From Aplectana chamaeleonis (taxonomy: Eukaryota > Nematoda > Chromadorea > Rhabditida > Cosmocercidae): DNA of 64,000 nt. Below the pieces are notes generated by a model. It was not told the DNA's origin. It saw only the letters and a program-made list of their open reading frames with translations, and made no database searches. How positions within the stretch are numbered: position 1 is the stretch's first letter; each line of letters starts with the position of its first letter. Below are positions 26,759-37,555 of this stretch, one piece after another. The DNA lies in contig JAPDOI010000268.1 in assembly GCA_029168955.1 (NCBI GenBank), positions 620,001 through 684,000 on the forward strand. Reading direction: 5' to 3'. The translations under genes and the position numbers were made by a program.

Positions 26759-26966
26759 TACAGGCCATAAAACGGCCAATGTCTCACCGTCGACTGCGTA
26801 CCACGCGCTGCGCGACCGCACGCGCGTCGGAAGCAGACGGGTTTTGGCCGCCGCGCGACGAGTTTTGGCCGCCGCGCGACGTTTCGGCCGCCTTCCGACG
26901 CACGTGCGGCCGCGCAGCGCGTGGTACGCAGTCGACGGTGAGACATTGGCCGTTTTATGGCCTGTA
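26759..26966. mobile_element. Foldback MITE with 73-bp arms and TA flanks
   Basis: The left arm starts TACAGGCCATAAAACGGCC and the right arm ends with its complement, GGCCGTTTTATGGCCTGTA. The arms stay complementary for about 73 bp, through ACCGTCGACTGCGTACCACG and on to CGTCGGAAG, with few mismatches. The centre holds two full and one partial copy of a 21-bp unit built on GTTTTGGCCGCCGCGCGACG. TA lies on both sides, as expected for the Tc1/mariner superfamily, and there is no coding capacity. The family name is unknown. Confidence 0.85.
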
Positions 26967-27405
26967 TTTATTCAAAAGCTATCATCAAAGTTTAGCTAGG
27001 CTGTATATTTCAAAAATCCATTAAAGGCTTTCGATAAATTTCTGAAAATTTGGAATTCTCTGTGGAAGAATCGAGAATTTCCGTTGCCAATAAGCTGAAT
27101 ATTATTAGATCCGGAAGTTTCTGCTCTGACAGCTTCTCGGTTTGATTGAATACGACCAAATTGTACAGAAAAAGTTGGATAGGTTACGGATGCACGCGTT
27201 CCAATCAATTTCAATAGACCATCTCTTCGCGACGATTCTTCGAATGTCGTAGCTATCAGTGGGCAATGTTTCCCTCTTGCCAACTACAGTCATGGCCCAG
27301 AGGGGGTGTGCGCCGTCGTCGCGGATACGATCCTAGTGCATCACAGCCCTGCACCAGACCTTTGCCAAGAAGTTTATGCTGGCAATAGGTCCTTCTAAGT
27401 TGATT
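26967..27405 (-). other. Unrecognised sequence with possible minus-strand gene fragment
   Basis: Two overlapping minus frames (26,996-27,283 and 27,105-27,293) look moderately protein-like but match no family I know. The adjoining foldback element separates them from another minus frame at 26,549-26,760. Joining the flanks at the TA site still leaves a stop codon, so any gene here is decayed or differently spliced. Confidence 0.25.
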
Positions 27406-27409
27406 GCCA

Positions 27410-28215
27410 TACTCTTTACATGTAATATAAATTGGCCAATGTATATTACTTGCAAATTAACTGGACCGATGTATGTTACATGTAATATATCGGTCAATCG
27501 CTCGCAGGCTAAATGTCGCAAGTAATATGTTTTCGATAGTGAAAAAATATTACTTGTAACATAAGAGACGTTTACAATATACTTGTAATACATCTCCGTC
27601 AATGTAAGTTACATGTGAATTATCTCTACTCAAGTAAATTACATGTAGTATAAGTGTAACATAATTCAAATATCTCTAGCAAGTGAGGGCCCATGCTGAA
27701 CACTTTCTGCAGACCTGCACAGCATACGGGCCGCCTCATACCTTACCGATGAGCGCAGGCCCATGGGATTGACATTCGTCAGGGTGGTCACTCGCCCTGG
27801 CCGAGTCGTTGATCTCTCATTACTCATGACTCGATTTAATCGTGAGGGAGGATGAGAGGGAGCGATAAGCCATATTTCTGAAGCTAGCTTAAGCCCACTG
27901 CTTCTTGTAAGAAGCTGTGGGACACAAGCTTGCTGCTTCAGTCATGAAGCAGCGAGCTTTAAGCACCTGGGACGTCCAAAGGAGCCAAAGCTTGCTGATT
28001 CGTACCTGAAGCAGTAGCCTGGAGCTTGCAGCTCTAATCCTTGAAGCATTGAGCGTCAACTTGCAGCTCTAATTAAGTTACATGAAATATAAGTGTATGT
28101 TACATGTAATATAAGTGTATGTTACATGTAATATAAGTGTAGGTTACATGCGATATAAAGGTAATATACTTGAATGTCTCAAGTATCTTACACTTTATAT
28201 TACATGTAACATGTT
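27410..28215. repeat. AT-rich repeats built on the palindrome TTACATGTAA
   Basis: TTACATGTAATAT and close variants recur between 27,415 and 27,660 and again between 28,075 and 28,215. The second block includes about four tandem copies of a 22-bp unit containing GTTACATGTAATATAAGTG (28,075-28,160). The intervening 27,680-28,070 is mixed sequence with repeated GCTTGCAGCTCTAAT. No gene was recognised. Confidence 0.7.
27926..27959. repeat. 15-bp stem-loop
   Basis: AAGCTTGCTGCTTCA and TGAAGCAGCGAGCTT form a 15-bp stem with one wobble pair around a GTCA loop. Function is unknown. Confidence 0.6.
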
Positions 28216-28570
28216 TTAATTTTTCTGAGTAGGTGGCACATGAGAGGCGATGTACCTGAGGTTGGTTGCCATGTTTATGCGGTGACGGCGGGGGGTTAGC
28301 TACGGGCCCAGGCTCCGCGATGCAGGTATACCATTGACCCTAAGTCGTCCACCTTCATTCCAACCCAAAAACTATCTGTTGTTTCTTCATTTGCATCGCG
28401 TTTCCCTCGCTTTTTTCGTCAGGTTACAATGCGACCACCTCCAGACCTTCGACTTATGCCATACAATAGATAGCATTTCTTAGCTTCAATGTTGCTTTCA
28501 AACTGCACTTTTGGGTCTTTCGTCTACTCCGAAAAAAGGGGGCCAACAAGGGGGCTTCAAGGGTGGTTAT
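28216..28570. other. No gene recognised
   Basis: This is a mixed-composition spacer between the AT-rich repeats and the hAT-type element. The last eight bases form the left copy of that element's target duplication. Confidence 0.5.
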
Positions 28571-30703
28571 CAGGGATGTGCGTAATTATGACTAATGAAC
28601 AACGAATTTAACGACTAATGGGCTTTTTGGGTGTTACGCCTAACGACTAACGACTAACGAAATCAAAAATATTTTCGTAAACAGTTCCAAATTTAGCTAG
28701 ACAATTAATATTCTAGTATACATATAAGATAAAACTATTAGGCATTTACATCGCGCTCCAACCCAAGGATGAAATCAGGATTGATACATACAGTTCCCTG
28801 TTGGTTGTCCGAGGCGGGTGATACAAAATAACCATAGCCTTCAGTTATTATTACCAGGAAGTTTTGTCGCTCGATAAGAGAGGACGTTGCTACTAGCCCA
28901 AGTTTTGTTTTGTTTAGCTGGTACACTCTTCATATGAACGAATGTGAAGTTTCATTTCAATCTGTCAATTCATTCCTTGTTTACAAACCATTTAGTGTCG
29001 CCGTGTCACAGCAAAGAAAAAAAATTGAGTATCATGCAGTAATAAAATTCTTATTTTTGGAAGGTTTAGCACCAAAAGAAAATCACAAATGAATCTTGAA
29101 GGTGTATAAAGATTGTTCACCTACAATCAGAACAGTAGAAGGATGGGTTGCTGAATTCAAGCGTGGTCGTACAAGCCTTGAAGACGATCCACATGAAGGA
29201 CGTCCAGAAAGCGCATCAATACCAGAAATCATAGCCAGAATACAGGATATGGTTTTGGAAGATCGTCGATTGACTGAGAGAGATCCAGTAGAGGCTCTAC
29301 ACATCTCATTAGACAGTGTGAGCCATATTTCAAGCGAAGTTTTGGGTTTTAGAAAGCTGTGTGCACAATGGGTGCCGCATTCGCTAACAATGGAACAAAA
29401 ACACATTCGAATGCGACTTTCTCAGCAACATATGGAGCGTTTTTAAAAGGATAAAGTGGATTCAGTCGATTCCTCACTATGGATGAGACTTGGGTCTATC
29501 ACCATGATCCTGAAAAAAAAATTAAGAGGCTAAAGATTGGTGTGAACCTGGTTGTTCGGCTTCGAAACGAGTTCAAGTCCGGAAATCGGCCAAGAAGGTT
29601 ATGGCATCAGTTTTTTGGGATGAGAAAAGAATTTCGTTTGCGGATTACTCGCAATCTGGTAAAATAATTAATTCTGAATATTATTGCAACCTTTCGAACC
29701 AGTTGAAGGAAAAAATTTGTGAAGAAAGACCCGGTTTGCAGAAGAAAAAAATCCTTTTCCATCAGGACAATGCACCGTGTCACAAGAACATTTTAACAAT
29801 CAAAGCTTATTGAACAACCCGATATTTCTAATGACACTGCTTCGCAGTTCTGAAACCACTACATTATGTCCACAACCGAACGTTGCGCAAGGTCAAGCGC
29901 AGCACTAATGCAACTTCGGTCGCGCGACTTTATGGTAGACTCATTGAACAGGTCCTGACATTGACCGGCTCCACTAGAGTATCTTACAGAGGGCATTTTC
30001 AGAGGTGATAATATGGAGAGCCGCCTGTAGGCCGTAACTGCGCACCGACGATGATTGGATTGTAATGGGCGCCGTACTCCAATTTTCAGTCATTAATTCG
30101 AGATATGGGATTTCTATAAGGTGGTTCTGGGATCTATCAATGGGTGAAATATTCACTTGGGTGCTAATTTCTCCCCACCTTTCCCCCATTTTGAGAACCA
30201 GCTCGAAACGACGCGCGCGCTCAACTCGCGACGCTGGGAAAGGGACAATTAGTGCAAAGTTGGTGCAGTTCTACGTGTTTTCACCATAGAGCAGATCTCA
30301 TATAGCATCTTATAGCGGAGAACGCGCTGAAAAAAAGCGAAGAGCTCAAGGTTCCCTGGGTTTCCCGTATTGCTTCTTTTCTCGTTGAAAAAAGGACAAA
30401 ATCGGCAAGGACACTCTTGAGTATTAGGCTTTCATTCGTATCTTCAATTATGTTTATGTAGGCTTGCTGTTTGAACTAGGTTCTCTAACGTTAAATGTTT
30501 TGTGTGCCTAATGGCCATGAATATTTTGGAAAACATACATCGCTTCATGCCTTCCTTATTTTTGTCTTTGTGAGGGTTTTTTTCTGCCTCAACTGTGCTT
30601 ATTTTTAAAGCCTGGATCTTGAACGACTAACGACTAACGGGGGTTTTAGCCGGTTGAACACTAGCGACTAACAATTTACAAATTTCTATTACGCACATCC
30701 CTG
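28571..30703. mobile_element. hAT-type DNA element, 2,133 bp, with 8-bp target duplication
   Basis: The ends are a perfect 16-bp inverted repeat: CAGGGATGTGCGTAAT on the left and ATTACGCACATCCCTG on the right. The flanking octamers are GTGGTTAT and TTGGTTAT, identical at seven of eight positions. CAGGG-type termini and 8-bp duplications are hallmarks of the hAT superfamily. Both subterminal regions carry repeated AACGACTAACGACTAACG, which would suit transposase binding sites. I recognise no hAT transposase inside. The interior instead contains a decayed mariner transposase (28,905-29,815) and unassigned sequence, so this copy is non-autonomous and carries a nested or captured element. Confidence 0.88.
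28905..29815 (+). pseudogene. Mariner transposase pseudogene, 3'-truncated
   Basis: Conceptual translation shows the N-terminal helix-turn-helix region of a mariner transposase (EYHAVIKFLFLEGLAPKE near 29,030), the region with TIRTVEGWVAEFKRGRTS, and the first two catalytic aspartates in MDETWVYHHDPE and FHQDNAPCHKN. The gene is broken in at least five ways. There is an in-frame TGA at 29,090 and a TAA at 29,444. One frameshift lies between about 29,460 and 29,480 and another near the A-run at 29,514-29,525. Similarity ends after 29,813, before the third catalytic aspartate. A product could not transpose. It resembles the mellifera/Hsmar2-like side of the mariners, but the subfamily is not certain. 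No mariner inverted repeats could be placed at its edges. Confidence 0.9.
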
Positions 30704-30732
30704 TTGGTTATGTTGTGATTTTGAGGCGACTA

Positions 30733-30960
30733 CTCAGGCAAACCATCGCTCCGAGCGGGACCGGCTCCTCCCAATTATGACGTCATCGCCCGGACAGCGG
30801 CCGAGGGGCCAATCGGCACCGCGGTCCCTGTCCGCTGCCAGTTCGCCCCTCGGCCGCTGTCCGGTCGCTCTTGGGGCCACAGCAGTGCGAGCAGTGTTAG
30901 CCAGACCGTCACTTTGTACACTGCAATCACGGACCCAGCATGGAGTTCCACTGCCAATTG
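30733..30960. repeat. GC-rich dispersed repeat with a 19-bp hairpin
   Basis: The left edge, CTCAGGCAAACCATCGCTCC followed by GAGCGG and ACCGG, recurs inverted at 59,022-59,053. GGCCACAGCAGT is also shared further in. Inside, CCGGACAGCGGCCGAGGGG (30,790-30,808) is perfectly complementary to CCCCTCGGCCGCTGTCCGG (30,846-30,864). No coding sequence was recognised. Confidence 0.6.
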
Positions 30961-31109
30961 CAGTACTTACGCTTTCCAAAGCCTCAGCTATCCTCCTTTC
31001 TTTTCCTCAGTGACCGAATCTCCGCGTTGCAAAATGTGGGCGGGGTTAGTGATGCGTGGAGCATTGTGGAGAGGTAGAGAGCGTTTGATGGGAAACCTGC
31101 ACGGAAAAC

Positions 31110-31645
31110 GAGTAGCCATTGATGCGGAGCGTGTGCCGCCTCATTGAAAATGGCGAACGCTTCATGAGAAGCGTGCTACACGTCATGGAAAAAAGAGTCG
31201 CGCTTTACGAGAAGCGTGCGCCGCGTCATGGGAAGTGGATCCCGCATTATTAGGAGGGTGCTCCGTATCATGGAAACTGAGTAACGCTTCACGAGAAGCG
31301 TGCCCCGCGTTACAGAAAATGAGTCGCCCTTCATGAGAAGCGTAAACCGCGTCCTGAAAACTGAGTCACGCATCATACGAAGTGTGAGCCGCACCATGGG
31401 TTATGAGTCGCGCCATGTGAGAAGCGCGCGTCGCGTGATGGAAACTATGTCACGCTCCATGAAAAGCGTGCTCCGCGTCGTAGAAAATGAATCGCGCACC
31501 ATGAGAAGTGTTCGCCGCGTCATGGAAATTGAACCACGCACCATGATGAGCGTGCGCCGTTTCATGGAAATTCAATTGCGCACCATGAGAAGCGTGCGCC
31601 GCGTCATGGAAAATGAGTAGCGCTCCATAGGCAGCGTGATGGCGG
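31110..31645 (+). repeat. 42-bp tandem array A2, about 12 monomers
   Basis: Monomers contain GCGTCATGGAAAATGAGTCG and GCGCACCATGAGAAGCGTGC. The TCATGG landmark recurs at 31,226, 31,268, 31,310, 31,352 and onward to 31,604 with exact 42-bp steps, although individual units differ at many sites. The core CGTCATGGAAAATGAG occupies the same register as CGCCGTAGAAAGTGTG of A1; ungapped identity to A1 is 21 of 42. A 106-codon plus frame with 14-residue periodicity (MRSVRRVMENE type) results from the period and is probably not a gene. Confidence 0.9.
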
Positions 31646-31920
31646 TGCGGAGCGTTCTTTGCCCATCTCGATCAATCGCCTATTTTGTAAGTTTTATTCA
31701 CGCTCACACAAGTTTGAGAAAGACACGTTTTGATAGAAGCCAGGTACGCACAGCACACCGGAACACAAGTACTGCGATTTTAGCCACTTCCTACTTGCAA
31801 TGTTAGTTCTCAACATGTTCCAATCTTGCATTGAGTAATCTTCTAATCTAGGGTCGCATGATCTCTAGTCGAATGTTTGAAGGAATCCCAGTGTGCGCTA
31901 GGCATTAGGCTAACGATTAC

Positions 31921-31997
31921 ATTGATAATATTAGGGATAGCCGCTACTGCCGCGCTCCCCCTACCGGCAGTAGCAGCTGCCACTAATATTATCAATA
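31921..31997. repeat. Long imperfect hairpin
   Basis: ATTGATAATATTAG and GCTACTGCCG on the left pair with CGGCAGTAGC and CTAATATTATCAAT on the right around a short loop. It has the shape of a very small MITE; no target duplication was assigned. Confidence 0.6.
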
Positions 31998-32146
31998 CCA
32001 TCTTTAACCCCGCGCCGTCTTCGGATCCGTTGCATGCGCCGGATTCCTGTCACGTGTTTCTGTATTTCTGTTTAAAGCTCCCTCCCACTTGTGCCAACGC
32101 CTTCTCATTTGCGAATCATATACTGTAATTAAGTGGTAATCTTCAG

Positions 32147-32360
32147 GGTGCAAAACTAGTTGGTAGGGCCACTCAAGAATCAACCATATAAATTAGAAGA
32201 TTCATCGATGAAAATGAAAACTTCTTCGATTAACAGATATGTGGTAACTTTATCACTCGTTATTTCCTAGAAATTTTTCGGATTAAGATCGATTTCTGAA
32301 AACGGTAGGATTCATTCTTGATTTGAATTCTGAGTGGCCCCCCTCGACTAATTTTGCGCC
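32147..32360. mobile_element. hAT-type MITE, copy 1 (214 bp)
   Basis: The left end is GGTGCAAAACTAGTTGG and the right end is the near-complement CGACTAATTTTGCGCC. Similarity of the arms extends through GGGCCACTCA. The element is bounded by a perfect 8-bp duplication ATCTTCAG at 32,139-32,146 and 32,361-32,368. A second copy lies at 40,797-41,004. Confidence 0.9.
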
Positions 32361-32470
32361 ATCTTCAGTACTGTGTATCTTTGAGTGCCTCTATTTATTT
32401 TGAGGTAAACCACCATACCTGCCATAGTTGACAGAATATATGAGCCACCTTAGAACTAGATAGTAGTATT
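32361..32470 (-). repeat. Dispersed repeat carrying an unoccupied mariner site
   Basis: The reverse complement matches 57,648-57,722 plus 58,608-58,640 at close to 90 percent, including CTGTCAACTATGGCAGG and CTTCAGTACTGTGTATCTT. Here the two halves are contiguous across TAAATAGAGG, whereas at 57.7 kb an 885-bp element separates them. It therefore works as an empty-site reference. Confidence 0.75.
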
Positions 32471-32489
32471 TGCGAAAACTTTCGATGAA

Positions 32490-33150
32490 GCGTAATTAAT
32501 GATTTGTAGTGGTTTTTTTTTGATTTGGCAGCTTCGGTGTTTTCTGGTTTATACGAGAAGTTTAGGCCTCGAAGCTTCAAAGTTATGTACGATGGCTATG
32601 TAAGTCCTTAATCATTGGTGTTTTCCTTCATCCGTCAAATATCGATCGTTTTTTTTTGAAAATTCGATTCTCGCCCTTTTCATCGATTTTCAAAATAACG
32701 ATCAATAATTGTCGAAAAAAATACTATCGACTAGGAACCTAGCCGTTATAACGTCGGCATGATTCCTAGCTGATACTTTACGTTCCCCATTGAAGGTGAG
32801 CACAAACTCGGTGCACCTATGTTATGGCTTATGGCACCGAGTTCGCGCCAACCTTCAATGGGAAACGGAAAGTATCACTAGGATCCATGCCGACGTTATA
32901 ACGGCGATGTTCCTAATCGATAGTATTTTTTCTTCAATTACTGATCGTTGTTTTGAAAATTTATGAAAAAGGCGAGAATCGAATTGTCAAAAAAACGATT
33001 GATAGTTGTCGAAAAATACTATTGATTAAGGACCTGGCCATAATACTTAACTTTGGAGCTTCGAGGCCTAAAGCTCTCGGGTAAGTCAGAGAAGACTGAA
33101 GATGTAGAATCACAAAATCAGCTGAAAATGATTAATTACGCTCCTCAGGA
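32490..33150. mobile_element. Long foldback repeat with arms of about 300 bp
   Basis: The left arm, including GCGTAATTAAT, TTTAGGCCTCGAAGC and TTATAACGTCGGCATG, is repeated inverted in the right arm (CATGCCGACGTTATAA, GCTTCGAGGCCTAAA, ATTAATTACGC). The axis is near 32,820, between two inverted copies of CACCGAGTT. The arms have many indels and substitutions, so it is old. No coding capacity was seen. Confidence 0.75.
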
Positions 33151-33420
33151 TGGAAATTTACGACTAAATTTTACTAGATTACGACAAAAATTTAGTAAAT
33201 TACCGGAGATTTTTACTAGATTTGGGCAAAGATTAGTCGAAAATTTCACGTAAATCTCTAAAATTTATTCGAAATCTACTAAATTTTGCTAGTATTTTAC
33301 TCGTGTTTTCACTAAATTTACCACTGTTTTCCTAGTCTTTTTTACTAAAATTTACTGGTAAATTACTCATTTTTGATAAAAATTCTTACGATTTCGAACA
33401 CTTTTTCAATACACTCATTT
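33151..33420. repeat. AT-rich degenerate TTTACTA/CCAGAG repeat, locus 1
   Basis: Variants of AAATTTAGTAAATTACCGG and TTTACTAAAATTTACTGG recur many times without a fixed period. The same motif set fills 42,690-43,140 and 57,440-57,640. Confidence 0.55.
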
Positions 33421-34503
33421 TATTACAAATAACGATACAACACTTTATATAATTATATTTCATCTCAATTTAAAAAAGAATACAACAGTCGCACTTGCAT
33501 ATTTACCAGAAACATTAATTTACGAGCTCCATCACACCAATTACCGGATTCACAGACAGAAAAAAAAACAAATTCTACCTACAGAGATGCATTGTGTTTC
33601 AAATTACTTGCGAAAACCAAAAAACACCTACTCAGACGCTCGCGGTTGTTCAAATAGAATTTCGATTGCTGAAAGTGCAGCTTTATTGACTACACAGTCA
33701 ATTTGTAGATCAGATAGGATATAATTATTAACGTTCTACACCAAATCCTAGAATCTTTCTTTCATAATAGTTTGATACTCTTCTTCTCGCAACATTTATC
33801 TGGCTAGGTTTTGCCAATAATGGCTTCTTCAGACTTTCGAATATGCAATAACTTTTGCGCTAACAATAAGTACAAAGATATTATACAATGCTAGAAAAAC
33901 TAACCAAATTCAAAAATGATTAGCAGCGAGAGGGTTGAGAGCGCTGAATATCGTAGGTGTTACAGAGTGTTATAGACAATACATACGACAATTATGGTGA
34001 TGTCGGATTTGTTCACCAGCCGCATTAAAGAATGAGAATCCCCGTGGTGATTCTCAAGTGAGGGAGGAGAGGCTCGGTATCACAGGGAGTACCAAATATT
34101 TTAGAATAATCTAATAAATCGATTGTCCGCCACAATCTCGGAATGAGTCGAGCTCTCTTTGGTATTCAGACATCACGTAAGGTGGAAAACATTCTATAAT
34201 CCATAGCAGACTGGAAATTTTCCCATTCACAGATTCAAAGTTATCTTTAGTCTGCCATCAATTAAGGAAAGGTTGAGTACTGCTTGATGTCTGAAAATCG
34301 AATACAGCGCACGTCATTCTGGCATTGAAACGAAAAAACAATAACTGGCTGAAATATTCGAAATTATTCGGTCCTCACTATGCTCGGTGTCAAGTGATCA
34401 ATCTCACCAAATCGTTTTTTTCGCTTCTTTCCAGTAGACGAATCAAGTGTCGGTGAAGGGTGAAGTACCAACACATCGGTCAAGGGTGCGCTTTCACAGC
34501 TAT

Positions 34504-34620
34504 GGCCTAGTGAATACTTCCTGCGACGGGCGACGCGACATAGTGTTGGCTGTAGAGATCGACCGAAACACGATATTGCTGATATGCAGTGTCGCTGTCG
34601 CGGGAAGTAGGCACTAGGCC
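34504..34620. mobile_element. GGCCTAGTGC MITE, copy a
   Basis: The 117-bp element starts GGCCTAGTGAATACTTCC and ends GGAAGTAGGCACTAGGCC. Subterminal GCGACGGGCGACGCGACATA and its complement continue the inverted repeat. The centre contains ATCGACCGAAA and GATATGCA. Copies at 37,556 and 56,588 share all of this. Confidence 0.88.
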
Positions 34621-34702
34621 TAAGAGTCGTTGTTCGATGTTCCGATGTAAGGATAGGAGGCAGTATTTGTAACGCCCTTCGGTGTTTATTTAGACTGTCT
34701 TA

Positions 34703-35193
34703 GGCCCCCGTCAGACCTCGTCGAAAAACCTGCTGAGTCCGAGTGAGTCCGCGGCGGAAAAACCGCCCTCGACCGTCTGCAACCGACTGAGTCTGGTTGC
34801 CCCAACCGCCACCCAGTTCCTCTGCGAAACACGCAGTCGATAGTCAGCGGCTGCAGTAGGTGGGGGCAGAGCGCAGACGACGAGAGTCGGGATACGGCGG
34901 AACTCGGCAGGTCGCAGTCGTCCGAAGAAAATGCACCCAAATCACGTGAGAAACTCCTATATCGACCGGGTGGGGTGAGGATGATTTTAGTTGGGACTCA
35001 GTGGGACTCAGTCGGTGCATTGGCTCCGCCATTGTACGCATGAGAACCATCAGTATCGACCGGGGGGATTGCGGTGGGCACCAGACGGTCGCAGTCGGAC
35101 TCAGTGAGTTGATTTTTTCGCACCCGTCTCCCACGAATTCGGTGCGTATCGACCCGGTGGGACTCAGTAGATCCACCGACTCTGACGGGGTCC
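34703..35193. mobile_element. Foldback element with GACTCAGT-rich interior
   Basis: The left end GGCCCCCGTCAGA and right end TCTGACGGGGTCC are inverted. The interior is dense in GACTCAGT, its complement, and CGACCGGG motifs in both orientations. No target duplication was assigned and no coding sequence was seen. Confidence 0.55.
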
Positions 35194-35545
35194 TTGAGCC
35201 TGTAACACCTACGACACTCAGCGCTCGCAACCCCTTGCTGGCAATCATTCTTGGATTTGATATATCTTTCCAGCAGATTGCAACGTATCTTTGTACTTAT
35301 AGTTAGCAAGTACACCATTGCATTTTTCAAGCTCTGGGGAAACCGTTATTGGCAAATGCTAGTCAGATAAAAGATGCAAGAAGAAGAGTATCAAACTTTC
35401 ATGAAAGAAAAATTCTAGGATTTGCTTGGGGAAAAGTGATGGATATATCATTTAATCCACAATGTAATTGTGTAGTGATTGGATCTCCACTTTTAGCAAT
35501 CAAAGTTCTACTTGAGAATCACAGGTGTTCGTGCTGGCGTCGAAG

Positions 35546-37555
35546 TAGAAGTTCTCACGGGTCCTACTAAAATTTCAATACACACAATCACTCCAATAGT
35601 GATGCAGTCTGATTTCAAATAAATGAAAATCCGAAGCCCTCACGGACAGCTAGCTCCAATCGCATGCTCCGATAGTAAGAGAGAATGTGTCTCCTTCTCT
35701 CGTAATCACTGCAAGGGACAAATTTTCATACAGCAATAAGGATAAAATCAAAGATAAATTCGAAACTCCATATTTCAGGCGTGCACGAATTATAATAATT
35801 TTAAACTGCGATAGCACGCCAAATTGGGGTATCTCTATTTCGCTCAGTAAAAGTTTTAACTATTCACCTCATCGACATTTCTCTTGTTGCACATACATAG
35901 TGCCCATATCACCAGGACCGGGCGTTTTTGGCAATTTTTGACGATTTACGAAATTTTGGCCCAGAATCGTAACAAATCGTAACGAATTCTGATAAATCGA
36001 TTGAGGGAACACTGATAAGGCGCGATTCAAGGAATAGATGAAATTTCACCCTTTCCAAACTGTTGCTTATTTCATCAAGATTATTTTTTGAAAGTTTGTT
36101 TTTCGGACATTTCTAAGTAAACGTAGTCAGCAGCGGAGTGGTTCAGTATGGCGAAAAGGCCGATCTGCTGCTCACATTATCGGCGTGAAAGGAATTTCCT
36201 TTGATTAGAGGAAGTCAATCGTCAAACTTGAGTGTTATAAAGTATTGACTATGCATTGGACCACACACAATCAGATTTTCCGAAAGCTCGGATTTTGGGT
36301 AGCTCAAAAAACAAAAGTCGCGGATATCTGACTCAAGAGAATAGATTCTTAAGAAGGAACTGGGCTAACAGAAGAGGGTAAAACGGGGAATCGGATCAAT
36401 ACGGGAATTTTTTTTCGGTGAAACGGATTCTGAAAAACTCGGATTTCGACGTTTTTTTGGCGACCGGTATTTAGATCACCCGGATTTTGATTTTTCTCTG
36501 TGAGTCGGATTTCGAATCGCAAAAACTCTCAATCATCCGGATGTCTATGCGAGAATGAGTGAATCGGATCCAATGTATAGTATTGACAAGACTCCATCAA
36601 TGAACACCACTGCCGTTAAACCTTGTCAGTAGCTCCAAAAAGTGAAATTTAACCATCGAAATTCTTCGACAAAAAGAAAAACACTCCAGACAGAGTATGA
36701 TAGCGCATTTGAACCCTACAAGGGCTAGACAGTAGTGGTCGCGTAATTTCTCAATGAAGCGCGATTTTTGCCTTTTCTGCAAAATTCGTTCGCTATATTT
36801 GCTACATCGAAATTTTATTTTCCATAGAAGCACATTCGGAAAAGTTTGTGATTTATGCAAATTCTTGGCGCGCTGCTTAAAATAGTAAAAGCTTTGAATG
36901 CGCTCAGCCGGCACTCCCATCAAATTTCAATTTGAAATTGAGAAGCCACCAAGTTTCGCTGATATCGCAGAGTGAATTGGATAGAGGGTCTACGCTTTCG
37001 GAAGTAATCACATTCTGCCGAAAACTAGCCTCGAAGCTCTGGACGAAGAATGCGAAAAGTCATTCGAAAAGTCAACTATTCAATTCTGTGAGTTTTCTAC
37101 GAGTACTCATCTAAAACAGTTCTTTTTTAACACTGATTATAACGCGAACAGTGGGGCGCGATCGCCATTATATGACTGCATAACGCCGCACCGTTCAGTT
37201 GCGAAAGTAAAAACGAGGCCCAAAACAGAGTTCATACTACCATAACGTCGCTCCGCGATGGGAGTATATGGCTGGGATCTTAATTCTCGCTACTAGAGCC
37301 AACGACCGCCTTCTCAGGCATATCGATTTTCGGTCGATTTTGATGATAAATATCGCGTCGTGCCGCTCGTCGTTGGAGACATAGTCCCGGTTTAAACCCG
37401 TCTTTGAAGACATCGCGCAGGAGACCACGTTCTTGAATCTTGAACTGCGCCTCTCCAGTGATCGAAAATGCCAAAAGGGCCTCTAAGGGCCCTTTCGGCA
37501 CTTTGGTCCACTAGAGAGGCCTAGTTTATCGAAAACATAGGAAAAGCCATTGTAA
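35546..37555. other. No gene recognised
   Basis: The sequence is mostly AT-rich. Near 36,390-36,560, CGGATT-containing words recur irregularly. Minus frame 36,597-36,923 (108 codons) and plus frame 35,687-35,941 have no recognisable features. Near 36,130-36,170 a stem AGCAG/CTGCT occurs but lacks tRNA landmarks. Confidence 0.4.

Larger units (their letters stand above)
33625..35545. repeat. Inverted pair of 340-bp repeat arms
   Basis: The left arm (33,625-33,965) and right arm (35,200-35,545) are inverted copies. Shared landmarks include CTGTAACACCTACGA, TATCTTTGTACTTAT, GTTTGATACTCTTCTTCT and CTAGAAT. Divergence is high, roughly 30 percent by eye. The arms might be edges of an old element or two independent insertions of a gene fragment. 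Between them lie a MITE (34,504-34,620) and another foldback (34,703-35,193). Confidence 0.7.

Noticed and set aside
29096..29813. Functional mariner transposase
   Set aside because: Two nonsense codons, two frameshifts and loss of the third catalytic residue.
31176..31620. Arg-rich 106-codon gene in A2
   Set aside because: Same reason: 42-bp periodicity, both strands partly open, no splice sites.
36130..36175. tRNA-like hairpin (AGCAG ... CTGCT)
   Set aside because: No T-loop, no B box and wrong arm lengths.
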